Made by a program: the position numbers and the translations under genes
Shown: positions 8,091 to 15,561 of the stretch, piece after piece
How positions within the stretch are numbered: position 1 is the first letter of the stretch
Layout of the letters: every line of letters begins with the position of its first letter
NCBI GenBank assembly: GCA_050942875.1
Contig: JBMNOD010000005.1
Span: 1 to 64,000, forward strand
From: JAAZAI01 sp050942875
GTDB lineage: Bacteria > Verrucomicrobiota > Kiritimatiellia > RFP12 > UBA3636
Direction: 5' to 3'
Length of the DNA: 64,000 nt
The notes under the pieces: model-generated
Database searches by the model: none
Told to the model about the DNA's origin: nothing
What the model saw: the letters and a program-made list of their open reading frames with translations, nothing else

Positions 8091-8757
8091 ACGAGACGGA
8101 AAGGTCCTGAAGCGCCAAGGCCATGTCATGGACTGCGAGACGATTCGCAGGCAGCTCTTCGACTATTTGTCGCATGAGTTGGCGTCGGCGCCATCGACGC
8201 TGGTTCGCGAGCATTTGCGCCGTTGTCCGGCTTGTTCGGAAGAGGCGGCTCGGATCCAGAAGGCGGTTGATGCGCTCCGCAGCCACGATCCTGGCGAGGA
8301 CGCTGCGTCCGCCTTCGAGGGGCGGCGTCGGCGTCGGTTGCTTTGGCTCATGGCGCATCCATTCATTGCGGCGTGTCTTCGCCATCATGTGGCGGTGTCG
8401 ATTATCGTGGCGATTGTGGTTTTGCTGGTTGGAACGCTTGTGGTGGTTCGCGTTTCCCGGATGGGCGAGCCGCCGAAGGCAATGCCTCCGGTGGAGTTGA
8501 TTCTCAATGGCGTTGAGGAGCCTGATGCTCCTCCGCTCATCGACGTGCCGACCGTGCCGGTTCACGGCGATCCGCCCACGCTGACGCCCGAAGGGCTTGG
8601 CGATCTGGTGGTTCCGGCGCCGGAGGTGCCGAGCGGCAAGGGCTCGGAAAGTCCGAAGTCCGAAGTCCAAGGTCCAAGGTCCAAAGTCCAGTCGATCCGA
8701 CTGATTGGACCGATTGGGCCGATTGGACTGATCGGGCTAATCCTGAAGAACATTTGA
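8080..8757 (+). CDS. Zinc-finger anti-sigma factor with a repeat-derived C-terminal tail
   Basis: 225 residues. Cytoplasmic zf-HC2 finger with H45-x3-C49-x2-C52 (REHLRRCPACSEEA), a charged linker, one membrane segment near 105-124 (IIVAIVVLLVGTLVVV) and an extracytoplasmic Pro-rich part. It should hold the preceding ECF sigma at the membrane. Start chosen at 8080 because AGGGAGG lies 9 nt upstream; an in-frame GTG at 8071 is the alternative. The last about 35 residues (SPKSEVQGPRSKVQ, then IGPIGPIGLIGLI) are encoded by intergenic-type repeats: agtccaa heptamers (8646-8690) and nine-base units (8701-8736), so the natural end was probably altered by repeat DNA. Confidence 0.8.
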   Translation: MSDERDGKVLKRQGHVMDCETIRRQLFDYLSHELASAPSTLVREHLRRCPACSEEAARIQKAVDALRSHDPGEDAASAFEGRRRRRLLWLMAHPFIAACLRHHVAVSIIVAIVVLLVGTLVVVRVSRMGEPPKAMPPVELILNGVEEPDAPPLIDVPTVPVHGDPPTLTPEGLGDLVVPAPEVPSGKGSESPKSEVQGPRSKVQSIRLIGPIGPIGLIGLILKNI

Positions 8758-8970
8758 AGTGACCTTTCAGGCCACGATGCCTCGCGTTCCCGGGGCGGCG
8801 AGGTGGGCGAGGGTGGCGACACGCGGCGGGGACGCCGCGTCCACGGCGCTGCGATGAAATACCGATCAGTCGGATCAGACCGATTTGTCGGATCTTCTTT
8901 TCGACAAAGTTCGCGGCAATGCACGCGACAAAGTTGCCCTGCGGCTTCCCTAGCCGCTAGCCCCTAGCCG
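8758..8970. repeat. Intergenic mosaic of short repeats
   Basis: Between convergent genes: gcggcgggg/acgccgc inverted repeat (8823-8838), cgatcagtcggatcagaccg words (8860s), cgacaaag at 8902 and 8926, the linker ttgccctgcggc (8934-8945), and CTAG words exactly 7 bp apart at 8950, 8957 and 8964; the next 7-mer supplies the stop codon of the HD gene at 8971. Confidence 0.8.
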
Positions 8971-9777
8971 CTACAGGTAGCGCTTGCGGGGTTCGCCTGT
9001 GACGCCGGCGTAGAGCTCGACATGCTGCTTGGCGGGGCTGGAGTCGATTTTGGAGATGAGCACCTCCTCGATCTGGAAGAAGCCGACTTCGCCGGACATT
9101 TCCACATCGATGAGGATGGGTTTTTCGGCGCCGGCGCGGATGCCGACCCGTTTGATCGAGTTGGCGGAATATTTGTGGATGTCGCCGATTTTCGGCGTGG
9201 TGTTGAGGATCATCGGGATGCGCGCGCGTCCCTGGGTCATGTCGCAGCCATCGGCCACGAGGATGACGCCGGCTTCCAGCGAATCGATGTGCCGGGTGCC
9301 CATATGCCCCACGATGCCTTCCAGCGCGGTGGCGCGGATGACGACCCGGCGCTGGAGGTCGTCGGGGATGCTTTTTTCGAGTGCGCGATCGATGATTGGC
9401 AGGGTGAGCCAGGTGGCGAAGACTTCATGGCCGTCGCGTCCGATCATCATGCCCACGTCGTGGAGGAAGGCGGCGAGGAAGACGGCGCAGAGGCTGTCGT
9501 CGTAGTTGCCGGCGCCTTCGGTTTCGAGGCTTGTCTTGATGCCGGCCTTGCGCAGAAGTTCGAGCATGCGGATGGCGTTGTAGGTGACGAGGCGCATGTG
9601 GACGGGGCCATGGTCGTTGTAGCCGAGGCGCCGGATCGAGACGGTGTTCGCATGTTCTTGCATGGCATGCAGTTCCTGGTCCGCGAAGAGCGCAAGCATG
9701 AGGGCGTGGCAGGGCGAGTCCCGGGGGATGGAGGCGGCGATCTTGCGATCGAGTGCGCTTTCTTTGGGGGAGATCAT
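8971..9777 (-). CDS. HD-superfamily metal-dependent phosphohydrolase
   Basis: 268 residues, no signal peptide. Metal-site residues of the HD fold are visible: NDHGPVH (54-60), the His-Asp pair in AAFLHDVGMM (H106, D107), a following His117 and Asp176 in LVADGCDM. NDHGxVH suggests the COG3294-type group, assigned from memory and tentative. Such enzymes hydrolyse phosphoester bonds in nucleotides or second messengers; the substrate here is unknown. It starts 12 bp after the DUF262-AlbA_2 gene on the same strand, so the two are probably translated from one mRNA. Its stop codon UAG is the first unit of a TAGCGGC heptamer array. Confidence 0.75.
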   Translation of the reverse strand: MISPKESALDRKIAASIPRDSPCHALMLALFADQELHAMQEHANTVSIRRLGYNDHGPVHMRLVTYNAIRMLELLRKAGIKTSLETEGAGNYDDSLCAVFLAAFLHDVGMMIGRDGHEVFATWLTLPIIDRALEKSIPDDLQRRVVIRATALEGIVGHMGTRHIDSLEAGVILVADGCDMTQGRARIPMILNTTPKIGDIHKYSANSIKRVGIRAGAEKPILIDVEMSGEVGFFQIEEVLISKIDSSPAKQHVELYAGVTGEPRKRYL

Positions 9778-9789
9778 GGCAGGAGCCTT

Positions 9790-10929
9790 TCAACGTAAAG
9801 GGAGGGGTTGGGGCCAGCGCGTGGCCACGTAATGGACAAGGTCGGGGCCGAGCATCTCGATCGTCTGGGCGCCGCTGCGCACAAAGAGCCGCTTGTCGAG
9901 ATAGACGGGCCGGGGCGCGGGCTTGACGCGGACGAGGCACACGTCGCGATCCATCGCCCTGCGTCGTTCGATTGTGTAGAGGAGAAATGGGTTTTCGGCG
10001 GAGAGGCGCGTGCGCAACATGTTGTTGAGAAAGAGGAAGAAGCCGTCCCAGCTGCTCTTGCCGCGGTCAACGATCGGATAGTCGGGGTCGACGCCGCGGA
10101 TGGAGCCGTCGTCGCGCACGCCGATGAGGAGCGCGCCGCCGGAGAGGCTGTTCATGAACCCCGCCACGGAGCGGGCGATGGCCGCGCTTCCGGAGAGATC
10201 CTGTCGGTCTCGGTTGACCACCGATTCCTTGAATTCGACTTCCTGCGATTCGCCGCCGGCGATGATGCCCATGAGCTCGGGATCGCGGGAAAAGCGGATG
10301 TATTCGTTGAGGCCCTGGCGGGTGAAGTCTTCGTCGGGGGCGTTGAGCAGCTTGAAGACGGGGTAGGGATCTTCGTCGCGCGCAAGGGAGATGTGGATGA
10401 AGGTGAATTCGCGGAGCAGTCTGTCGCGGTGCCGTTCGAGCGACGCCTGATTGTCGTCGGCGAATGCTTCGAGGTTGAACTTGTAGGCTCGCAGCAGTGG
10501 ACAGGCGGGCGAGGGGGGAGGGCTGCCGAGGACGAGGGATTCGAACGTGGCGCGATCTTTCTTGTGGACGATGAGTTTGAAGCGCCAGCGGCGGCTGGGG
10601 TCCACCGAGAGAAAGCAGGTGTCGTTGATGGCCGCCGTGGCCGAGGGGTCGAATTGGGCGAGGGTGTCGCGGACGGCGAGCAGTGCGACCAAGACGGTTG
10701 TGACACGGTGGTTGCCATCGACGAGCAGTCCTTTTTGGGCGTTTTCATTTTCGGCGATGTCCATGGTGACCACGGCGCGCAGGAAGAGCTTTTTGTCGTC
10801 GCCTCGGCAACCGGCGAGCACGGAGGCGCAGGCTCCACGCACCCAGGCGTAGGGACGCTGGAAGGACGGCGCGACCAAAGTCACGTCGCCGGAGAAAAGC
10901 TGTTCGACTGTTACTTCGCGCGCCTGCAT
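9790..10929 (-). CDS. DUF262 (GmrS/ParB-like) - AlbA_2 (Schlafen-like) fusion protein
   Basis: 379 residues. Residues 1-215 read as DUF262: TVEQLFSGDV, PSFQRPYAWV (21-30), LLVDGNHRVTTVL (68-80) at the position of the family DGQQR motif, and PVFKLLNAPDEDFTRQGLNEY (190-210) at the usual FxxLNxRG...DLIRN site. Residues 227-350 read as AlbA_2: ESQEVEFKES, then GFMNSLSGGALLIGVRDDG (257-275). DUF262 occurs in type IV restriction enzymes and other phage-defence nucleases; AlbA_2 is a nucleic-acid-binding or nuclease module also found in defence proteins. The DGQQR core is changed to DGNHR, so catalysis may differ. It lies 43 bp after the small secreted-protein gene and 12 bp before the HD gene. Role in defence is inferred. 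Confidence 0.72.
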   Translation of the reverse strand: MQAREVTVEQLFSGDVTLVAPSFQRPYAWVRGACASVLAGCRGDDKKLFLRAVVTMDIAENENAQKGLLVDGNHRVTTVLVALLAVRDTLAQFDPSATAAINDTCFLSVDPSRRWRFKLIVHKKDRATFESLVLGSPPPSPACPLLRAYKFNLEAFADDNQASLERHRDRLLREFTFIHISLARDEDPYPVFKLLNAPDEDFTRQGLNEYIRFSRDPELMGIIAGGESQEVEFKESVVNRDRQDLSGSAAIARSVAGFMNSLSGGALLIGVRDDGSIRGVDPDYPIVDRGKSSWDGFFLFLNNMLRTRLSAENPFLLYTIERRRAMDRDVCLVRVKPAPRPVYLDKRLFVRSGAQTIEMLGPDLVHYVATRWPQPLPLR

Positions 10930-10972
10930 GGTGTGTCATCTGCCGCTGAAGCATGACGTGGAATCCAACACC

Positions 10973-11401
10973 CTACTCTGTTCCCGGGCTTTTCTGGAGG
11001 ACGAAGATGTGTTTTGCGCCGCGGCGGCCGCCGCCGAAGCCGCCGATGATGACGGGGGAGTCGCCTTGGAGCGTGACGGCGGTGGAGAGAAGCATTTTGC
11101 GGTGCTTCTGGATGGTGATGCCGATGGCGTTTTCGGGGAGGGTCGAGCAAACGACGGTATAGCCGCGGCGGAAGGCGAGCGTGGCGTTGGGGGGCATCAT
11201 GCAGCCTTGCTGGTCGACGAGGACGCAGCCGGCGTAGGGGAGGTTGCGGCGGATGATGGCGGCGATGTTTTCAAGGCCGGGCGTGACGGCTCCGTCGCCC
11301 GTGAGCTTCACGAGGCGGATGTTGAGCATCGGCTGTGCGGCGAAGCCGACAGCGGCGGTCAGCAGGAGCGCTGCGGTGAGGAGGGAGGCTGGTTTTTTCA
11401 T
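10973..11401 (-). CDS. Small exported protein of unknown function
   Basis: 142 residues with a clear signal peptide (MKKPASLLTAALLLTAAVGFAA, about 1-22). The mature part has no motif I recognise; it contains two Cys (AGCVLVDQQGCMM) and a Gly-rich end (IIGGFGGGRRGAKH). The ATG overlaps the stop of the anti-sigma-like gene by 4 bases (ATGA), so the two are translationally coupled: sigma, membrane protein and exported protein form one operon. It could be a sensor or target of the ECF module. Function unknown. Confidence 0.7.
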   Translation of the reverse strand: MKKPASLLTAALLLTAAVGFAAQPMLNIRLVKLTGDGAVTPGLENIAAIIRRNLPYAGCVLVDQQGCMMPPNATLAFRRGYTVVCSTLPENAIGITIQKHRKMLLSTAVTLQGDSPVIIGGFGGGRRGAKHIFVLQKSPGTE

Positions 11402-11739
11402 GTCTCCTCCGTCGTGATGATCCAAAGAATGGTGGCGTCGGTGTTTTTGTCGGTGATGATCAATGCGCCGTTGTTGGGCAGCTCGGAACCAATTTGGAAT
11501 TTGTTGAGGGCAGGGGTTTGGGTGTTGGGCCCGCGCGAGACGCCGACGAGGATGGCGGCGGCCGCGGCGGCGCCCGCGATGCCGGCGACCCACGCAGGCG
11601 CGAGCCGGCGGGGGAGGGCGCGTGCGCGGTCGTGGGCACGGGCCTGGCGCTCGGCGTCCGCCCAGAAGGCTTCGGCGGATCGCAGGGCGATGTCGGGCGC
11701 GCTTGTGCGCAGGAGGGATTTGAGGGTGTCGTCGTTCAT
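11398..11739 (-). CDS. Small membrane protein, probable anti-sigma factor
   Basis: 113 residues: a charged N-terminal domain (1-48), one membrane segment near 49-66 (WVAGIAGAAAAAAILVGV), and a short extracytoplasmic part. No zinc-finger cysteines are present. Placed 2 bp after an ECF sigma gene, its topology and position fit an anti-sigma factor, but sequence alone does not prove it. It overlaps the next gene by 4 bases. Confidence 0.6.
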   Translation of the reverse strand: MNDDTLKSLLRTSAPDIALRSAEAFWADAERQARAHDRARALPRRLAPAWVAGIAGAAAAAAILVGVSRGPNTQTPALNKFQIGSELPNNGALIITDKNTDATILWIITTEET

Positions 11740-11741
11740 GG

Positions 11742-12320
11742 CTAGAGAATGTCCTGTCGGTGCTGTTCGAGAAGCTTGGAGAGTTTCGCTTTGGCGTGGT
11801 GGAGCCGCGACATGACGGTTCCGATGGAGATGCCGAGGGTTTCGGCGATTTCGGAGTATTGGAAGTCCTGGTAGTAGAAAAGGACGAGCGGGGTGCGGTG
11901 ATGTTCGGGGAGTTTCTGGAGGCTTGCTTCGATGATCCGGGCGCGTTCTTCGTCTTGCAGCTGCTGGGCGGGGTGCTGGGCCGCGTCGTCGCGGATGGAG
12001 GCGATGTTGGCGGCGGATTCGTCGTCGTCGGCGGAGACTTCCTTTCGGGACTTGATCTTGCGGAGATGGTCGAGGGCGGCGTACCGGGCGATGCTGAAGA
12101 GCCAGGTCCGGTAGGAGGATTTCCCACTGAAGGAGCCGATCGCCTTCCAGGCATTGAGGGTCGCCGTCATGAAGACGTCTTCGGCAGCATCCTCGCCGGT
12201 GAGTCTGACCAAGAACTCGCAGGCGCTTCTGCGATGGGGCTCGGTCAGGTCGGCGAATGCTTTGAAGTCGCCTTGCCGGGCCTTTTCCAGAAGCTGGTTT
12301 TCCGTTGGGTTCGTGGACAT
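11742..12320 (-). CDS. ECF-type RNA polymerase sigma factor
   Basis: 192 residues. Region 2 at about 15-90 (FKAFADLTEPHRRSACEFLV, AEDVFMTATLNAWKAI, YRTWLFSIARYAALDHLRK), region 4 at about 130-185 (LPEHHRTPLVLFYYQDFQYS, EIAETLGISIGTVMSRLHHA). The acidic linker SADDDESAANI separates them. It heads a unit with a membrane protein and a small exported protein; gmhB lies 25 bp upstream on the same strand, so read-through from the heptose genes is possible. It is the second ECF module in 5 kb and does not resemble the first beyond the family core. Confidence 0.88.
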   Translation of the reverse strand: MSTNPTENQLLEKARQGDFKAFADLTEPHRRSACEFLVRLTGEDAAEDVFMTATLNAWKAIGSFSGKSSYRTWLFSIARYAALDHLRKIKSRKEVSADDDESAANIASIRDDAAQHPAQQLQDEERARIIEASLQKLPEHHRTPLVLFYYQDFQYSEIAETLGISIGTVMSRLHHAKAKLSKLLEQHRQDIL

Positions 12321-12345
12321 GAGTTAGACGTTTCCTTGGCGGGGT

Positions 12346-12930
12346 TTATTCACTGGAATCATCGCCGCATTGGGTTGGGCGGCGCGTTTCGATGTCCAGA
12401 ACATGGTCGATGGCCTCGGGAAGACCGGGAAAACAGGGCACGTCGTGGGCGTGTGCGTAGTCGAGCGCGTCGGGGCGGTAGTTGCCGTCGGGAAGTCCGA
12501 CGAGGATGGCGCCGACGTCGGCGGCGAGGCCGCATTCAATGTCGGAGCGTTTGTCGCCGATGACGTGGCAGCGGGCGGGGTCGAGGCCGTCGGCCTCGAT
12601 CCGTTCGAGCACGTAGGCGGGGGAGGGCTTGCGGTAGCGCGAGGGCTGGTCGGGTCTTTCGGGGGCGATGCAGATGCCGTGAAAGCCGGGCGGGGGCAGC
12701 TCGAGCAGCTCGAGCGTGCGGCGGTTGCAGGCCTCGGCCTCGGCGAGCGTGTAGTAGCCGCGGCCGATGCCGCTTTGGTTGGTGACCAGGTAGAGCCGGA
12801 AGGCGGCGGCCGCTTTGCGGAGGGCGTCTGCGACGCCGGGGAGCAGCGTGATCTGATCGGGGTTGCCGATGTAGCCGAGGTCGCGCACGATCGTGTCGTC
12901 GCGGTCGAGGAACAGCGCGGCGCGCGTCAT
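12346..12930 (-). CDS. gmhB: D-glycero-D-manno-heptose 1,7-bisphosphate 7-phosphatase-like HAD enzyme
   Basis: 194 residues. HAD motifs: LFLDRDDTIV (nucleophile Asp9, acid/base Asp11), LVTNQSGIGRGYY and the late GDKRSDIECGLAA. These are typical of GmhB/histidinol-phosphate-phosphatase-type enzymes. The loop that normally carries the Cys/His zinc ligands reads CIAPERPDQPSRYRKPSP here, with only one Cys, so the zinc site appears lost. Context supports the heptose role: it overlaps the heptose-7-phosphate kinase gene by 4 bases (ATGA). It would supply ADP-heptose precursors for LPS inner core or other glycans. Confidence 0.82.
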   Translation of the reverse strand: MTRAALFLDRDDTIVRDLGYIGNPDQITLLPGVADALRKAAAAFRLYLVTNQSGIGRGYYTLAEAEACNRRTLELLELPPPGFHGICIAPERPDQPSRYRKPSPAYVLERIEADGLDPARCHVIGDKRSDIECGLAADVGAILVGLPDGNYRPDALDYAHAHDVPCFPGLPEAIDHVLDIETRRPTQCGDDSSE

Positions 12931-13916
12931 GCTCCGGCCTCCGCGGCGTAGCGGCGGATGTCGTCCGGCGTGGCCGTCGCGGTGCCGACTTTGCCGACGA
13001 CGAAGCCGGCGGCGGTGTTGGCGAACTTCGCGGCGTCGCCGAGCGAGACGCCGGCGCTGGCGGCCAGGGTGAGCGCGGCGATGACGGTGTCGCCCGCGCC
13101 CGAGACGTCGAAGACTTCGCGGGCGACGGTGGGGATTTGCTCGACGGGACGGCCGTTTTCGCCGATGAGCATGCCGTCGGCGCCCATGGTCACGACGAGG
13201 TGTTCGGGGCGATGTCTTTCGCGGATGTTCGCGAAGACGGCATCTGCCGGGAAGGCGCCGTCGTCGTCAAGTCCGGCCATTCGCAGCGCCTCGACGCGAT
13301 TGGGCGTGATGACCGACAGGCCGCTGTACGTGATGCCCGAGCGCGGCTTGGGGTCGAGCGCGATGAACATTCCCGCCGGCGCGGCGGCCTGGATCGCGCG
13401 GATGGATTCCGTCGTGACGAGTCCTTTGCCGTAGTCGGAGAGGATGACGGCGTCTGCCTCGCGCAGCGCGGGGGCAAGGATGTTGCGGACGGCGTCGGGA
13501 GGGAGGGTGAAATGCTCGGGGCCGGCCTCGCGGTCGAGCCGGCAGATCTGTTGGCGGCGGCAGACGATGCGCGTCTTGACGATCGTTTCGTGGCGGTCGG
13601 AGACGGCGCCGTCGAGGACGTCCACGCCGCCGACGTTGACGACGTCGACGAGGCGGCGTCCGCTCGGATCGTCGCCGATCCAGCCGAAGAGCGTGGCGTG
13701 CCCGCCGAGGGCGGTGATGTTGAGCGCGACGTTGGCGGCGCCGCCGGCGGTGTAGGTTTCATGCGACACCTTCACGACGGGCACCGGCGCTTCGGGGGAA
13801 ATGCGCGAGGTGTCGCCCCAGATGTAGTTGTCGAGCATCGCATCGCCGATGACGAGGATGCGCCTGCCTTGGATGGCCTTCAAAATGGCCTCGAGCGTAT
13901 CGAGTCTCTGGATCAT
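12927..13916 (-). CDS. hldE: D-glycero-beta-D-manno-heptose-7-phosphate kinase (RfaE1/HldE kinase domain)
   Basis: 329 residues, kinase domain only; the cytidylyltransferase half found in bifunctional HldE is absent, so hldA/rfaE1 would be an equally good name. PfkB features: ILVIGDAMLDNYIWGD with TSRISPEAPVPVV near the N-terminus, TAGGAANVALNITALGG (substrate site), VILSDYGKG, and the catalytic DVSGAGDTVIAAL. It phosphorylates heptose-7-phosphate at C1, upstream of GmhB. A promoter candidate is at 13952-13980 and the gene is coupled to gmhB. Confidence 0.88.
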   Translation of the reverse strand: MIQRLDTLEAILKAIQGRRILVIGDAMLDNYIWGDTSRISPEAPVPVVKVSHETYTAGGAANVALNITALGGHATLFGWIGDDPSGRRLVDVVNVGGVDVLDGAVSDRHETIVKTRIVCRRQQICRLDREAGPEHFTLPPDAVRNILAPALREADAVILSDYGKGLVTTESIRAIQAAAPAGMFIALDPKPRSGITYSGLSVITPNRVEALRMAGLDDDGAFPADAVFANIRERHRPEHLVVTMGADGMLIGENGRPVEQIPTVAREVFDVSGAGDTVIAALTLAASAGVSLGDAAKFANTAAGFVVGKVGTATATPDDIRRYAAEAGA

Positions 13917-13951
13917 GAGATGAATTGCATCAGTTTTGAAATAATGACTTC

Positions 13952-13980
13952 ATTCTACTGCAAGGCCGCTGTTGTCGCAA
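13952..13980 (-). promoter_or_regulatory. Candidate promoter of the heptose genes
   Basis: Minus strand TTGCGA (13975-13980), 17-bp spacer, TAGAAT (13952-13957); predicted start near 13945, about 29 nt before the kinase ATG. Confidence 0.5.
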
Positions 13981-14012
13981 GCAGTTTAGTTTTATCGGCA
14001 TCGGCTGGATGA

Positions 14013-14037
14013 TGGGTGGGCTCGGGGAACCCACCCA
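14013..14037. repeat. 25-bp hairpin element (tgggtggg...cccaccca), copy 1
   Basis: tgggtgggctc-ggg-gaacccaccca, followed by cgggag. Related copies with the same tail are at 22652-22676 and 23953-23977. It lies in the 211-bp gap between the hldE kinase and the next minus-strand gene; nothing else is evident there. Confidence 0.75.
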
Positions 14038-14127
14038 CGGGAGAGGCTGACGGCGGCGCAGGGTGGCGATGGTCTTGCAAAGGACGGGGGACGCCCCCGA
14101 ACCCGATTCGCGCAGGCCGCATCTCCT

Positions 14128-14763
14128 TCAAGGGCTTTCTCCATTCACATCAAGTTCAGTCGCAACGTATTGGGAATGTCCTGCCGATGTTTTTTCGATG
14201 CCGACAATGTAGAGCGGACGGTGCTGGGTTTCGATGAGGAAATCAAGCAACTCGGACCGGCACTCCATTGATGCGTTGCGATCGATCCAAAGAAATATTC
14301 TGAAACTGTCCAATCTTTCTCTGCGCCGTGTAACAAGCTTTTGGAGCAGCTCAAAATAAAAACCAATGTCGTTGATAAAATAATGGCTGGTTTCACTCAC
14401 GGCAATATGAAGATCGGTGTTCTGAAAGCTGGTGATTACAACCCCGTTGTCGATCGCGTCGAGCGAAAGCGTTTTGGTGTGATCGGGATAGGAATTCGCG
14501 TAGAAATTCAAGACGTTTGAACCTCGAAACAGGGCGAAGCGCTTTGTGAATTCGTATTGTGCATCTCTCCGGGCGGCTGGTGTCGGGAAAAGAGCATAGA
14601 CAAGCGACACCATGAAAACAACGAGCGCCAACGCGAAAATGATCCGCTTGATGCTTCCACGCGAGGAAAAGGGACTGACAAGCACGGCAACTCCCACAAT
14701 TGCGGCGGCGATCATGCCGATGATTGCCTTAAGGCGGAATACTGCTTCAGGGCGAATAATCAT
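14128..14763 (-). CDS. Hypothetical inner-membrane protein
   Basis: 211 residues. Two hydrophobic segments near the N-terminus (about 13-28, IIGMIAAAIVGVAVLV; about 38-59, KRIIFALALVVFMVSLVYAL) are followed by a soluble domain of about 150 residues without a motif I recognise (SVNVLNFYANSYPD-like and LYIVGIEKTSAGHSQYVATE stretches). Start at 14763 from the first Met before the membrane segments. The base composition is slightly less GC-rich than its neighbours. It ends 364 bp before hldE and begins 68 bp downstream of birA on the same strand, so it could be last in the mannosidase-birA unit. Confidence 0.6.
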   Translation of the reverse strand: MIIRPEAVFRLKAIIGMIAAAIVGVAVLVSPFSSRGSIKRIIFALALVVFMVSLVYALFPTPAARRDAQYEFTKRFALFRGSNVLNFYANSYPDHTKTLSLDAIDNGVVITSFQNTDLHIAVSETSHYFINDIGFYFELLQKLVTRRRERLDSFRIFLWIDRNASMECRSELLDFLIETQHRPLYIVGIEKTSAGHSQYVATELDVNGESP

Positions 14764-14831
14764 TTCGTGTTCCTTTCGTGAAAGGGCGATGCAATCAATG
14801 CCGGTGTGGCGACTCTGGCACGCTCCAGCCG

Positions 14832-15557
14832 CTAGCCGCTTGGCTTCCCGATGTCGCCGACGATGATGGAAGTGGAGCCGGCGTCGGTTTCGACTCGGAG
14901 GGCGCCGGTGGCGTCGACGCCGCGGGCGATGCCGGTGGCGTTGTTGATGGAAATGCGCTGGCCGGCCAGCGCGTCGAGCGCGTTCCAGCGTTCGACGAGG
15001 GGGGCGGCGCCTTGCGTTTCGACGACCGCCATCCAGTGGCGGGATCGCGCGATCCAGGCGTCGAGCAGCGCGTCGCGGTCGTGGAGGCGTCCGGACTCCG
15101 CCGCGAGCGAGGAGGCGGGGTAGACGGGGCGTTCGGGCAAGTCCTGGGGCAGGGTGTTGACATTGACGCCGAGCCCCGCGACGACGACGGGGGCGTCGGC
15201 GTCGCCGGTGTTCGGCGAGGCTTCGCAGAGGATGCCGGCGACTTTGCGGTCGTTGACGAGGACGTCGTTCGGCCACTTGAGGCCGGCGGCGAGGCCGGTG
15301 GCGGCGCGGATCGCCTCGGCCGCCGCCACGCCGACGAGCAGCGAGAGCCGGGGCAGCTCGCCGAGGGGGAGGGCGGGGCGGAGGATCATGGAGGCGTAGA
15401 GCCCGACGCCGGGGGGCGACTGCCAGGCGCGGCCGTTGCGGCCGCGCCCGGCGGATTGCGCATCCGCCACGACGACGGTGAACGCCGCCGCGCCTTCTGC
15501 CGCGAGGCGCAGGGCCTCGTCGTTGGTGGAGGGGAGCGCGTCGTGGCGGAGGATCAT
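14832..15557 (-). CDS. birA: Biotin--[acetyl-CoA-carboxylase] ligase
   Basis: 241 residues, catalytic and C-terminal domains only; the N-terminal DNA-binding domain of bifunctional BirA is absent, so it should not repress biotin genes. Motifs: LPSTNDEAL, the biotinyl-AMP loop SAGRGRNGRAWQSPPG, and KWPNDVLVNDRKVAGILCE. It attaches biotin to carboxylase carrier proteins. The ATG is only 4 bp after the stop of the alpha-mannosidase gene, an odd metabolic pairing but a likely shared mRNA. The stop codon (14832-14834) lies in a gctagcc-type heptamer repeat. Confidence 0.9.
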   Translation of the reverse strand: MILRHDALPSTNDEALRLAAEGAAAFTVVVADAQSAGRGRNGRAWQSPPGVGLYASMILRPALPLGELPRLSLLVGVAAAEAIRAATGLAAGLKWPNDVLVNDRKVAGILCEASPNTGDADAPVVVAGLGVNVNTLPQDLPERPVYPASSLAAESGRLHDRDALLDAWIARSRHWMAVVETQGAAPLVERWNALDALAGQRISINNATGIARGVDATGALRVETDAGSTSIIVGDIGKPSG

Positions 15558-15561
15558 GGCC

